Shown: in pieces, positions 32,728-41,275 of the stretch | Numbering within the stretch: the first letter of the stretch is position 1 | How the letters are laid out: the number at the start of each line of letters is the position of its first letter | From: Halomonas sp. 54_146 | GTDB lineage: Bacteria; Pseudomonadota; Gammaproteobacteria; Pseudomonadales; Halomonadaceae | Assembly: GCF_001507855.1 (NCBI RefSeq) | Contig: NZ_LGEN01000025.1 | Location: 1-49,449, forward strand | Direction: 5' to 3' | DNA length: 49,449 bases | Program-made: the position numbers and the translations under genes | The notes under the pieces: generated by a model | Told to the model about the DNA's origin: nothing | The model's database searches: none | What the model saw: the letters and a program-made list of their open reading frames with translations, nothing else

Positions 32728-34229
32728 ACGCCACGTGGTTGCCGGTCACCACCTTGGCCACCTCGCTGCTGGTTGTTGTGGTGATTTTTTCACTGCCTGA
32801 AGAGGCGCGACGGCTGCGCACTACAGTTAACCTACTGGCTGCGGTCATAAAAATTATCTTAGTCACCCTTATGGTGGGCCGAGTCTCCGCGGGTTACGAA
32901 GATATTTTCAGCTTCCAAGTAGTGGGAGGCGTTGATTTCGTGCTGCGGGCTGATGCGCTAGGGGTGATGTTCGCTGGGCTGTCATCTCTGCTGTGGCTGT
33001 GCACCACGATTTACGCCATTGGTTATTTAGAAGGCTCGGCCAACCGGAAGCGCTTTTTCGGCTTTTTCAGTCTCTGTGTCGCGAGCACGATTGGCATAGC
33101 GTTGGCAGACAACCTGTTTACCTTCTTGATTTTCTACGAAATGTTGACCCTTTCCACCTACCCACTGGTGGTGCATTCCGGCACCCAGAAAGCGCTCGAT
33201 GCGGGTCGTGTCTATTTACGCTATACGTTAAGCGCAGGCGTAGTGCTGCTGCTTGGGGCGGTGCTGCTTCATCATCTGACCGGTGATCAATCTTTCTCTT
33301 CAGAACAGGGCTTGGGCAATTACCTGAACGATCACCGTGGCCTGTTAACGCTGATATTTGCGCTGTTAGTGGGCGGGCTTGCGGTGAAGGCGGCCATGGT
33401 GCCGCTACACGGTTGGTTGCCCAGAGCGATGGTAGCGCCTGCACCCGTGAGTGCGCTGCTGCATGCGGTGGCCGTAGTGAAGGCCGGTGCCTTCGGTATC
33501 TTGCGGGTGGTTTATGATCTTTTCGGCATTCAGCTAAGCATTGAGTTGGGCGTCATCACGGTACTGGCGGTCGCGGCTTCTTTTACGATTATTTATGGCT
33601 CGTTGCGGGCGCTCGCCCAAGAGGAGCTAAAGCCACGGTTGGCCTTTTCTACCGTCAGCCAAGTTTCCTACATTATTCTCGGCATCGGCCTGTTTGGCCC
33701 GTTTGGCACCATCGGCGCGCTGGCGCATCTACTCCATCAAGGGTTAATGAAGGTAACGCTGTTTTTCTGTGCGGGTAACTACGCAGAAGAATTGGGGATT
33801 CATCGCATTGATGAAATGGACGGCGCGGGTAAACGTATGCCGTTGACCAGTATCGCGTTTACCATTGGGGCGTTAGGGATGATTGGGCTGCCGCCGGTGG
33901 CAGGCTTTATTACCAAGTGGTACCTCGGCATAGGGGCTGTTCAGGCGGAAATGTACTGGGTCATTGTGGTGTTAGTGGCCAGCAGTACACTCAACGCCAT
34001 GTACTTTTTGCCAATACTGCACCGCCTTTGGTTTCGTTTAGGGCCGGCGCACGGGCAGGGCCAGTGGCCAAAAGAACAGCGTTTAGGGCGTTTAGAAACG
34101 CATGGCTGGCTACTTTGGCCGATGGTATTTACCGCACTGGCCAGCCTTGGCGCGGGGCTATTGGCGGGTACGCCGTTTAGCCCGCTGGATTGGGCGACCC
34201 GCGTAGCGACGGGGGAGTACCTGCCATGA
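32724..34229 (+). CDS. Proton-conducting NuoM/MrpD-like membrane subunit, second
   Basis: This 501-residue paralogue has the best-preserved pump core of the three: Glu139 in LIFYEMLTLSTYPLVVHSG (TM5), Lys222 in LAVKAAMVPLHGWLPRAMVAPAPVSALLHAVAVVKAG (TM7-8, also the conserved His and second Lys), Lys in LHQGLMKVTLFFCAG and Lys in AGFITKWYLG. These are the residues that form the half-channels and the central hydrophilic axis in NuoM and MrpD. Proteins of this subtype are often labelled 'complex I subunit 5 family'. Overlap by 4 bp with both neighbours implies fixed stoichiometry. I infer a structural and ion-conducting role in a membrane complex with the adjacent subunits. Confidence 0.88.
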   Translation: MNATWLPVTTLATSLLVVVVIFSLPEEARRLRTTVNLLAAVIKIILVTLMVGRVSAGYEDIFSFQVVGGVDFVLRADALGVMFAGLSSLLWLCTTIYAIGYLEGSANRKRFFGFFSLCVASTIGIALADNLFTFLIFYEMLTLSTYPLVVHSGTQKALDAGRVYLRYTLSAGVVLLLGAVLLHHLTGDQSFSSEQGLGNYLNDHRGLLTLIFALLVGGLAVKAAMVPLHGWLPRAMVAPAPVSALLHAVAVVKAGAFGILRVVYDLFGIQLSIELGVITVLAVAASFTIIYGSLRALAQEELKPRLAFSTVSQVSYIILGIGLFGPFGTIGALAHLLHQGLMKVTLFFCAGNYAEELGIHRIDEMDGAGKRMPLTSIAFTIGALGMIGLPPVAGFITKWYLGIGAVQAEMYWVIVVLVASSTLNAMYFLPILHRLWFRLGPAHGQGQWPKEQRLGRLETHGWLLWPMVFTALASLGAGLLAGTPFSPLDWATRVATGEYLP

Positions 34230-35998
34230 TGACGCTGCTGCTGGCGCTATCACTGCTTTGGCCGTTAGCGGTTAGCGGGGTTGCCATATGGCACGCTTAC
34301 CGTACCCCAGAGGTGCTGCGCGACTATTTTTCACTGCTCTGGTTAAGCGCCGCGTGGCCCGCGCTGTTGTTAGCTTATGGCGGTGAAGCCCAATGGCGAG
34401 TCGATGCCTGGATGCTGGGCGGGTTATGGGAATTGAACGCACTAAGCCGCCCGTGGCTTGCGTTTACCGCACTGCTGTGGAGCTTGGCGGCCGTGCACGC
34501 CAAAGGCTATTTTGCAGCGGAACAGGCACACGCCCAGGCCGGTGATCAAGCCGCCCAGCGCCGCTTACTGCGTTTATCGCTGCTATGGCCGCTAACCCTG
34601 CTGGGTAATGTGCTGCTGATCATCGCTCAAGATATTGCCAGTTTCTATTTAGGTTTCGCGCTGATGACCTTTGCCGCCTACGCCTTAGTCGCGCATAGCG
34701 GCACCGATGAAGCCCGCCTGGGGGCTAGGGCGTATCTAATCTTGGCGGTTACCGGGGAAGGGATGATTTTAGGCGGTTTCCTATGGGCCGCCGGCGAGGC
34801 CGAAACGCTGATGCTGCAGGGTGTACGCGAAGGCATCCTGGTGGCAGAGCACGGCGCTTGGATGGCCGCATTGCTATGGCTAGGGTTTGGCGTCAAGGCG
34901 GGCGTGATTGGTTTACACGTGTGGCTGCCGTTGGCCCACCCGGTGGCACCTGCGCCCGCCAGCGCCGTGCTAAGTGGCGCAATGATTAAGGCCGGCCTGC
35001 TGGGGTGGATAAATGTGCTGCCGCTTGGGGAAGCAGGCGTGTCAGCGTCCTTGATTCAGCTTGGCAACATTATGCTGCTGGCAGGCTTGGCCGCTGCCTT
35101 TGCGGCGGCGTTATATGGCGTTTTCCAGCGTCATCCTAAAGCGGTGTTGGCCTACTCCAGTATCAGCCAGATGGGCATGATGACGGCATTGGTCGCGATG
35201 GGGTTGGCGGCACCCAGTGTTTGGCCGTTGCTGTGGCCGGGGGTAGTGCTGCTTGCCGCCCACCACGCGCTGGCTAAAGGTTCGCTATTTATGGGCACCA
35301 GTATTAGCGAGCATCTGCCGCGTTGGCCGCTGCCGTTAATATGGGCGCTGCTGGCGCTACCGGGTATTTCGCTAGCAGGTGCCATTGGGGCGGGCATGAT
35401 GAGCAAGTGGAGTGTGAAAGGCCCGCTCTACGAGATGCATTATGAAACGCTAACCAAACTACTTACCTGGGCCGCTGTGGGCACCGCGGCTTTGGTGAGC
35501 GTTGCGCTTTGGCGCCAGTGGCAGCAGCGTGAGCAAGGCGGCAGTAATCGCTGGCAGTGGGGCGCCTGGCTGGTCGCTATTGTGGCAGCGCTGTTGACAC
35601 CACTTTGGCTTCCGCTGCCTGCCGGTAGCATCGAAATGCCGCCGCTCAACGAGTGGCTGGGTATTATATGGCCGCTTCCCGTTGGCGTGATATTAGCCGC
35701 CGTTGGCGGGTGGGCAACGCGGCCGCTTAAGGGTAAAACGCCCCCCGCTGGCGATCTATGGTGGCTCTATGCACGTGCCGCTAGCGCTGCGTTAGTGCCT
35801 GTGCGACTGGTGGCGCGTGGTGGTGGCAGGGTGAAAGCGGGGTGCGTGCTAACATCACAAAAGGCGGAAGCGAAAGTGATGGGTTATTTAGCGCGCTTTT
35901 TGGCAGCAGAGCACTGGCTGCGTCACCACGCCAGCGGTTTGATGATGGTGCTTGCCGTATTACTTGCGATGCTACTGATCTGGGAAGGCCAGCGATGA
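34226..35998 (+). CDS. NuoL/MrpA-like membrane subunit lacking the TM5 glutamate, third
   Basis: From the ATG at 34226 (overlapping the previous stop; 34229 is a second adjacent ATG) the protein has 590 residues. The core is recognisably Proton_antipo_M: Lys224 in GVKAGVIGLHVWLPLAHPVAPAPASAVLSGAMIKAG, Lys in HHALAKGSLFMG and Lys in GAGMMSKWSVKG. However, the TM5 segment reads FYLGFALMTFAAYALVAHSGT; aligned with the second subunit (FLIFYEMLTLSTYPLVVHSGT), the key Glu is Ala145 (codon GCG, 34658-34660). The TM8 His is Gly. A C-terminal extension of about 110 residues ends with another helix, reminiscent of the long NuoL tail. It may be a degenerate, structural or differently coupled pump subunit. 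Confidence 0.85.
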   Translation: MMTLLLALSLLWPLAVSGVAIWHAYRTPEVLRDYFSLLWLSAAWPALLLAYGGEAQWRVDAWMLGGLWELNALSRPWLAFTALLWSLAAVHAKGYFAAEQAHAQAGDQAAQRRLLRLSLLWPLTLLGNVLLIIAQDIASFYLGFALMTFAAYALVAHSGTDEARLGARAYLILAVTGEGMILGGFLWAAGEAETLMLQGVREGILVAEHGAWMAALLWLGFGVKAGVIGLHVWLPLAHPVAPAPASAVLSGAMIKAGLLGWINVLPLGEAGVSASLIQLGNIMLLAGLAAAFAAALYGVFQRHPKAVLAYSSISQMGMMTALVAMGLAAPSVWPLLWPGVVLLAAHHALAKGSLFMGTSISEHLPRWPLPLIWALLALPGISLAGAIGAGMMSKWSVKGPLYEMHYETLTKLLTWAAVGTAALVSVALWRQWQQREQGGSNRWQWGAWLVAIVAALLTPLWLPLPAGSIEMPPLNEWLGIIWPLPVGVILAAVGGWATRPLKGKTPPAGDLWWLYARAASAALVPVRLVARGGGRVKAGCVLTSQKAEAKVMGYLARFLAAEHWLRHHASGLMMVLAVLLAMLLIWEGQR

Positions 35999-36034
35999 GA
36001 CGACTGTTTGGAATGTGCTTGCCAGGAGCTTGCT

Positions 36035-37012
36035 ATGGGTAAAATTGCTCGTGGCCGTCATGCCGAAGCCCCCGGCGACATCCCGTCACGCGGCTGGCAC
36101 GATATCGTCTGGCGGGTAATGCGTGCCGCTCGCCGTAAACGTATTACCATGCTGGCCGCCAGTGTGGCTTTTTATGCTTTATTAGCGCTGTTTCCTACTA
36201 TTGCGGCGGTTATTTCGCTGTGGGGGCTGCTTTTTGATCCTTATGAGGCGGGTCAGCAGCTGTATGAAATTAGCCGCTTTATGCCCCCTGATGCTGCCAA
36301 ATTGATCGATCAGCAGGCTCAGACGGTGGTGGAGAGTGCGGAAGCTGGCAATATAATGGCCACGTTAGTCGGGCTGTTGATAGCGATGTTTGTGGCTTCC
36401 AAAGGCGTTGGCGTGTTGGTCATTGGGCTAAATGTGGTTTATGGCGAAACCGAAAAGCGCTCATTACTGCATCGCGCTAGCGTTTTGGTGTCACTGACGT
36501 TTGGGTTGATTATCATGACCCTGATATCGCTTGGCTTTATCGCTATCGTGCCAATAGTGGTGGATGCCCTGGACGTTGAACCGCCCTTCAATAGTGTATT
36601 GAAGTGGTTACGCTGGCCAGCGCTGCTGGTTGTGATGAGTATGCTCATTGCCCTGCTTTACCGCTATGCGCCTTATCGGCGTTCGCCGCAGTGGCGCTGG
36701 TTAAGTTATGGAACCCTGCTTGCTACAGCCATGTGGCTGTTAGGCTCTGGGGGGTTATCTCTTTACGTGCGGTATTTCTCCAGCTTTAGTGAACTTTATG
36801 GTTCATTGGGGGCGGTGGTAGCGCTGATGATGTGGTTTTGGCTTTCCGCTTTCGTAGTGCTGTTTGGCGCAGAAGTGAACTGTGAAATGGAGCGACAAAC
36901 CTACAACGACACCACCATAGGGGAAGCTCGACCGTTAGGAGAGCGCGAAGCGTTTGCTGCAGATACGATTGGCAGCCCCCAGCCGTGGCGTGCGTCTAAA
37001 GGCTCTGATTAA
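36035..37012 (+). CDS. YihY/BrkB-family inner-membrane protein
   Basis: The 325-residue protein has six predicted helices and the family segment MLAASVAFYALLALFPTIAAVISLWGLLFDP near the N-terminus, then ELYGSLGAVVALMMWFWLSAFVVLFGAEVNCEME near the C-terminus, both diagnostic of YihY/BrkB (formerly 'ribonuclease BN'). Function is not established; some members affect envelope properties or are proposed transporters. The ATG at 36035 has AGGAG 6 nt upstream. It begins 36 bp after the four antiporter-like genes with no terminator between, so it is probably in the same transcript, which ends at the hairpin at 37078-37108. Confidence 0.88.
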   Translation: MGKIARGRHAEAPGDIPSRGWHDIVWRVMRAARRKRITMLAASVAFYALLALFPTIAAVISLWGLLFDPYEAGQQLYEISRFMPPDAAKLIDQQAQTVVESAEAGNIMATLVGLLIAMFVASKGVGVLVIGLNVVYGETEKRSLLHRASVLVSLTFGLIIMTLISLGFIAIVPIVVDALDVEPPFNSVLKWLRWPALLVVMSMLIALLYRYAPYRRSPQWRWLSYGTLLATAMWLLGSGGLSLYVRYFSSFSELYGSLGAVVALMMWFWLSAFVVLFGAEVNCEMERQTYNDTTIGEARPLGEREAFAADTIGSPQPWRASKGSD

Positions 37013-37077
37013 AACCCGTGATTAAAGACCGTGATACGGAGTAAAACTAAAACCTGTTCGCGTGTAACCTCAATGAA

Positions 37078-37108
37078 CACCTCCTACCGCAGACTGCGCT
37101 AGGAGGTG
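37078..37108. terminator. Terminator between YihY and PIN-PhoH genes
   Basis: CACCTCCTA and TAGGAGGTG form a 9-bp stem around an inner CGCA/TGCG stem. The genes converge here. The plus strand continues GTTGGGTTTAAAA, a poor T tract; the stem may work in both directions. Confidence 0.65.
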
Positions 37109-37128
37109 GTTGGGTTTAAAAAACAGGC

Positions 37129-38538
37129 TTAAAGCAGCTCTTCTGCAGCGAGTGCCAAACGTGAGCGTTCCACGCTCTTCAAAGTGACATGCCCCGCGTG
37201 GGGCCAGTCTCGAAAGCGCTCAACCACCGCGGCCATACCGCAGGTATTGGCAGTGAGGTACGGCGTATCAATCTGCCCGACGTTGCCCAGGCAGACAATT
37301 TTGGTATTGCGCCCGGCGCGGGTGACCAGCGATTTAAGCTGTTTGGGGGTGAAGTTTTGTGCCTCATCAATGATTAAAAAGGTGTCGTTTAAGGTGCGGC
37401 CGCGCATAAAGCTCGGCGAGCGGATTTGCACCCGCGAGCCAATCAACTGCCGCGTGGCACCGTTATCCCAGCTGGATTCCCCTTCCTCATTGCGCAGAAG
37501 GTTATCCATATTGTCGTGGAAGGCACCCATCCACGGCGACATTTTCTCCTCTTCGGTGCCGGGTAAAAAGCCGATGTCTTCGCCCATGGGAATGGGCGCG
37601 CGAGTAAACACAATGCGCTCAAACAGCTTGGCGTCCAGGGTTTGCTGGAAGGCGGCGGCCAAGGTCATAAAGGTTTTACCCGTACCGGCATTGCCGGCAA
37701 TGGTCACCAGGTCAATATCGGGGTCCATTAATAGGTTTAAGGTAAAATTTTGCCGGCTATCGTGGGCGTGAACGCCCCACACCCCGGCATGATGCCGGTA
37801 GTTGGTAAGTAGCTGAAGGCGAGCTGAGGAGGGCTCCAGTTCGCGAACAATCGCTTCAAACTCCGCACCGTTTTCGCTATCTGAAACCAGCATGCCGACG
37901 TGCCATTGGCGGGGCATAGGGCCGTTGAGCTGATAAAAAGTGTGATGGTCAACGCGCTCAACCGTAACGTCTACATTCAGCGCTTCCCATAGCGACGCGC
38001 CATTCTGGCCTGCGGGGGCGTAGACCTGTGCACCTTCAATCATCGCGTCGCTGTCGGAGAAGGCGCGGTCGTTGAGGTAATCCTCAACCGGCACTTTCAG
38101 CGCGGCGGCTTTAACGCGTAGGTTGATATCTTTAGTGATCAGGATGACGGAGGCATCTGGGCGTTCTTCGCGCAGGCGGCAGGTTTCCGCCAATATGCGG
38201 TTATCGGGGCTATCGTCGAGGGCGTCGAACAGTTTTAAGTCGTTGTAGCATAAAAAGTGTAGGCGTCCTGATTCGCCGCTGATGCGGGGGATTGGAATAC
38301 CGCGCTGAATCTCATCGAAGGTGACTTGGCTGGTAAGGTCGGAGAGTGTACGGCTGATTTGGCGAGCCGTGCGGGCGATTTCACGAATACCGTTTTTATG
38401 TTTATCCAGCTCCTCTAACACTGTCATGGGAATAACCACATCGTGCTCATCGAAATGATAGAGCGCGGTGGGGTCATGAATGAGGACATTAGTGTCCAGC
38501 ACGTACAGTCTAGTGGCTTTCTTATCGAGTCTTACCAT
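37129..38538 (-). CDS. PIN-PhoH family ATPase/ribonuclease
   Basis: The 469-residue protein fuses an N-terminal PIN domain (YVLDTNVLIHDP at about 11-22, later acidic DSPDNRILAE and ITKDINLRVKA, the Mg2+-binding nuclease residues) to a C-terminal PhoH ATPase (Walker A GNAGTGKT near 254-261, Walker B LIIDEAQN near 396-403). This is the PhoH2/YlaK architecture, for which mycobacterial members show sequence-dependent RNA unwinding and cleavage. I chose the ATG at 38538 because GGAG lies 11 nt upstream and the alternative GTG start at 38550 overlaps that ribosome site. It is monocistronic, convergent with the YihY gene. It is not the smaller YbeZ (PhoH-only) type. Confidence 0.92.
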   Translation of the reverse strand: MVRLDKKATRLYVLDTNVLIHDPTALYHFDEHDVVIPMTVLEELDKHKNGIREIARTARQISRTLSDLTSQVTFDEIQRGIPIPRISGESGRLHFLCYNDLKLFDALDDSPDNRILAETCRLREERPDASVILITKDINLRVKAAALKVPVEDYLNDRAFSDSDAMIEGAQVYAPAGQNGASLWEALNVDVTVERVDHHTFYQLNGPMPRQWHVGMLVSDSENGAEFEAIVRELEPSSARLQLLTNYRHHAGVWGVHAHDSRQNFTLNLLMDPDIDLVTIAGNAGTGKTFMTLAAAFQQTLDAKLFERIVFTRAPIPMGEDIGFLPGTEEEKMSPWMGAFHDNMDNLLRNEEGESSWDNGATRQLIGSRVQIRSPSFMRGRTLNDTFLIIDEAQNFTPKQLKSLVTRAGRNTKIVCLGNVGQIDTPYLTANTCGMAAVVERFRDWPHAGHVTLKSVERSRLALAAEELL

Positions 38539-38712
38539 CGTTGGAATCACTCCTTGGTTGACGGCAACATCGACACTGGCAGGTGCGTATTACGCCTGGA
38601 TGACACTGGCCTGGGTTCCTTAGCCGGTGTGTCCTGGCGGCTCCTGTTGAGCGCTTTTATTAGCGTGGAAGGCTTTGGTGTTTTTTTCCACAAAATGATG
38701 TCAACGAGCGGA

Positions 38713-39582
38713 TTAATTAATCGCCGCTAAAAAGTGCGCCACTTTATTCAGCAGCGCAGTAGCGACGACACCGCGGTTATCGCTCTCAACAAAACGGTAG
38801 TAGTGGCTATCTAGCGCAAGGTCATGATTCAACGTGCACAGCGTGCCTGCTTCCAGCGCCTGTTTAACTAACGGGTAGGGCAGCAGCGCCCAGCCGGTAG
38901 CGTTGATCACGGCATCGCGAATTACCTCAAACATGGTTAAGCCAAGATAATTGCCGGAAAACAGCGCTTCACTGATCAGTTTGTCGTCTTGTACGTGGGT
39001 TAAACACACTTGGGTGTACTGGGCTAAATCATCGCGGTTGACACTGGGAAGGCGGCTGAGTGGATGGTGGGGAGCCGCGACCAAGCGCATGCTAACGGGG
39101 GCTAAGTTGGTGGCGTTGGACTCAATGCCTTCAGCTGTATACAAACCAAAAGCGATATCTACCGTTTGGCGCTGTACGAACTGGGTGTGCTCTTGGGGCG
39201 GAACGAGATACACCGAAATGGCGGTGAGCGGAAACTGTTGTTTTAAATCATGCATCACCTGGCGCCAAAAAGCCTCGGGCAAGGCGTCATCACGGGCAAT
39301 GCCCAGCTGGCTTTCTACGCCTTGTAGGTGCTGGTGGCAGTGCTTTTTAATGCGGCTGACGCTGGTCAACAGGCGGTAGCAGTCTGGCAGTACGCTATCG
39401 CCTACGGCGGTAAGCGTTAAGCTGTTGCCGGAACGCTCAAAAAGCGCCACGCCCAGGCTGTCTTCCAAGGCATTAACGGCAGCGCTCAGGGTGCTGCGTT
39501 TAACCCCGGTATGCCTTGCCGCGGCGGCAAAGGAGCCATGTTCGGTAACATCAATAAAGGCCTGAACCTGTTCAGCACGCAT
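38713..39582 (-). CDS. LysR-family transcriptional regulator
   Basis: The 289-residue protein has an N-terminal helix-turn-helix (EHGSFAAAARHTGVKRSTLSAAVNALEDSLGVALFER) and a C-terminal effector domain. The ATG at 39582 (MRAEQVQAFIDV) is the family-typical start; the 22 residues upstream in the open frame are atypical. It lies between the PIN-PhoH gene (same strand, about 175 bp downstream) and a divergent CDF-like transporter gene about 165 bp away, so the transporter is its most likely target. No clear T-N11-A box was identified. The target and effector are unknown. Confidence 0.85.
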   Translation of the reverse strand: MRAEQVQAFIDVTEHGSFAAAARHTGVKRSTLSAAVNALEDSLGVALFERSGNSLTLTAVGDSVLPDCYRLLTSVSRIKKHCHQHLQGVESQLGIARDDALPEAFWRQVMHDLKQQFPLTAISVYLVPPQEHTQFVQRQTVDIAFGLYTAEGIESNATNLAPVSMRLVAAPHHPLSRLPSVNRDDLAQYTQVCLTHVQDDKLISEALFSGNYLGLTMFEVIRDAVINATGWALLPYPLVKQALEAGTLCTLNHDLALDSHYYRFVESDNRGVVATALLNKVAHFLAAIN

Positions 39583-39705
39583 AGTTATCTCGGCGAGTAG
39601 CGTTCTTTCGGCTAATGCATCTGTTTCGGCTAATACGTCGAGCGCCAATTATATTGACGCTCAGCGATTCGTTATTCATCTCACATCTCACTATTATGAC
39701 GCACA

Positions 39706-39733
39706 ATTCCCCTAACGCTATTCCCCTAAAGCT
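39706..39733. repeat. Two tandem copies of a 14-bp unit
   Basis: ATTCCCCTAACGCT (39706-39719) is followed by a copy with one mismatch (39720-39733), directly upstream of the ribosome site of the CDF-like gene. Confidence 0.85.
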
Positions 39734-39747
39734 ATGGAGTTCTCCGC

Positions 39748-40614
39748 GTGACCCCCTTTGTTGCCGAGCGCCGTGCGCTAAGATTTTCAGCCGTTTCTGC
39801 CAGCCTGTTTGCCTTTACCGGGCTGGCGTTAGGGCTTACCAGCGGTTCCATAACGATTCTTTTTGACAGCGGCTATTCGCTGCTGAGCCTCGTGCTGGCA
39901 TCGTTATCATTGTATGCGCTTCAGCAAGCGCGCAAACCTGCAGATGATCACTATCCCTTTGGGCGGCTGACGGTAGAGCCGCTTGCGGTGCTGCTCAAAG
40001 GCGTAGTGATCGCGATGGTATGTATTGTCTCGTTGGTTTCTGCCGTGTGGAGCCTGCTCGACGGTGGGCGTCTGGTCACGCTGGACTTGGCGTTGATGTT
40101 TGGTGTGGTCAACGTAACGGGCTGTTTATTAACGTGGTGGTGGCTGGCACGCTATGCCCGCGTGGCGCGCTCCTCACTGCTGGCGGCTGAACTACGCCAG
40201 TGGCAGATGGATACCTGGCTGAGTGCCGCTGTCATGCTGGGGTTTGGGTTGACCTGGGTGCTAACAAAGACGCCCTGGGCAGGCTACGCGCGCTTTGCCG
40301 ACCCGGTAATGGTGCTGATTATTGCGGGCTACTTTTTACCCATGCCGATTCGCATGGTGAAAGGCGCGCTGCGTGAGCTGATGTTTGGCGGCTCATGCAG
40401 CAGCGTGCGCCAGGATGTGGTGGAGGACGTCGCCGATTTTGATGTCACCGCCGACGATGTTCGTTTGGCGCAAGTAGGCAGCTTCTTGATGGTAGATATC
40501 CAGCTCGACAAGCAGCAGTTTAACGACGCCCAAGAAATTGTAGACAGCGTGGAACAGCGCTGTAAGCGCCTCAACCTGCGCCCCATTACCAGCCTTACCC
40601 TGGTCGCTGGCTGA
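39748..40614 (+). CDS. Cation diffusion facilitator-like transporter with altered metal site
   Basis: The 288-residue protein has the six-helix CDF fold with a short cytosolic C-terminal domain. HYPFGRLTVEPLAVL (about 68-82) corresponds to the CDF loop HPFGHGxxEpLa. The metal site is incomplete: in TM2, Asp40 is present (FDSGYSLLS), but the positions for the second ligand (FieF Asp49 or ZitB His/Asp) are Ser/Tyr; in TM5 the HxxxD pair is Gln151-x3-Asp155. CDF proteins normally export Zn2+, Fe2+, Mn2+ or Co2+ in exchange for H+. Here metal choice or activity may differ. The start is GTG at 39748, with GGAG 8 nt upstream. It is divergent from a LysR regulator. Confidence 0.83.
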   Translation: MTPFVAERRALRFSAVSASLFAFTGLALGLTSGSITILFDSGYSLLSLVLASLSLYALQQARKPADDHYPFGRLTVEPLAVLLKGVVIAMVCIVSLVSAVWSLLDGGRLVTLDLALMFGVVNVTGCLLTWWWLARYARVARSSLLAAELRQWQMDTWLSAAVMLGFGLTWVLTKTPWAGYARFADPVMVLIIAGYFLPMPIRMVKGALRELMFGGSCSSVRQDVVEDVADFDVTADDVRLAQVGSFLMVDIQLDKQQFNDAQEIVDSVEQRCKRLNLRPITSLTLVAG

Positions 40615-40660
40615 AGCGTGTGAAAAAATTGTTGCTCTGTTAACTGTTCAAGGGAACGAC

Positions 40661-41128
40661 ATGACACCGGCTATTAATCGTGCAAAACACGCAGGGGTTG
40701 CTTTTCACATCCATGAGTACGATCACGATGCCGCCGCGCACTCTTATGGGTTGGAGGCGGCTGAAAAGCTGGGCGTAGCCGCTGAGCAGGTGTTTAAAAC
40801 CCTGGTGGTGAAGCTTGATGGCAAGCAGTTAGCAGTAGGCATTGTGCCGGTTAATTCTCAGCTAGGGTTAAAGCAGATTGCCAAAGCCGCAGGCGCGAAG
40901 AAAGCGCTGATGGCGGAACCGCTTGAAGTGGAACGCACCACCGGCTATGTGCTGGGGGGTGTTAGCCCGCTGGGGCAGAAAAAGCGTTTAGCCACCTTTA
41001 TTGATCACTCTGCTGAAACGTTCACTAGTATTTATGTGAGCGCTGGGCGCCGCGGGCTGGAAATTGAGCTGGCACCGAAGGACCTAGCCACGCTATGTCA
41101 GGCTACCTTTGTACCGCTGGCCACGTGA
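40661..41128 (+). CDS. ybaK: Cys-tRNA(Pro)/Cys-tRNA(Cys) deacylase YbaK
   Basis: The 155-residue protein is a full-length YbaK/EbsC-type trans-editing domain. Features include HEYDHDAAAHSYGLEAAEKLGV at the N-terminus, VFKTLVVKLDGKQLAVGIVPVNSQL with the catalytic-pocket Lys of KTLV (about residue 46), and GYVLGGVSPLGQKK (about 95-108), which is the conserved GG-SP-G loop. The enzyme hydrolyses Cys wrongly attached to tRNA(Pro) by ProRS, in the cytosol. A GGGA ribosome site lies about 6 nt before the ATG. It lies 46 bp after the CDF-like gene on the same strand, possibly co-transcribed. Confidence 0.94.
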   Translation: MTPAINRAKHAGVAFHIHEYDHDAAAHSYGLEAAEKLGVAAEQVFKTLVVKLDGKQLAVGIVPVNSQLGLKQIAKAAGAKKALMAEPLEVERTTGYVLGGVSPLGQKKRLATFIDHSAETFTSIYVSAGRRGLEIELAPKDLATLCQATFVPLAT

Positions 41129-41275
41129 TAGCAGTGTAATGTCGATGTGATGGCGGCGCAGGCCGAAGCACTTTCTGTTATGGTGCGGTAATATTTGCGT
41201 GTGTCGCTTGCCCTCCAGGTGGCGCTCGCTGTTTTTCCGATGGCCGCCCTCCTATGGCCCAAGCAAGGTAATACC

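Noticed and set aside
30545..35998. Reading the cluster as a standard Mrp antiporter or a complex I operon
   Set aside because: MrpE, F, G and the NuoH/redox subunits are absent, and three large subunits are present instead of two.
38443..38730. Plus-strand 95-codon frame over the PIN-PhoH start and its upstream region
   Set aside because: It overlaps the conserved PIN domain in antisense. No ribosome site or family features.
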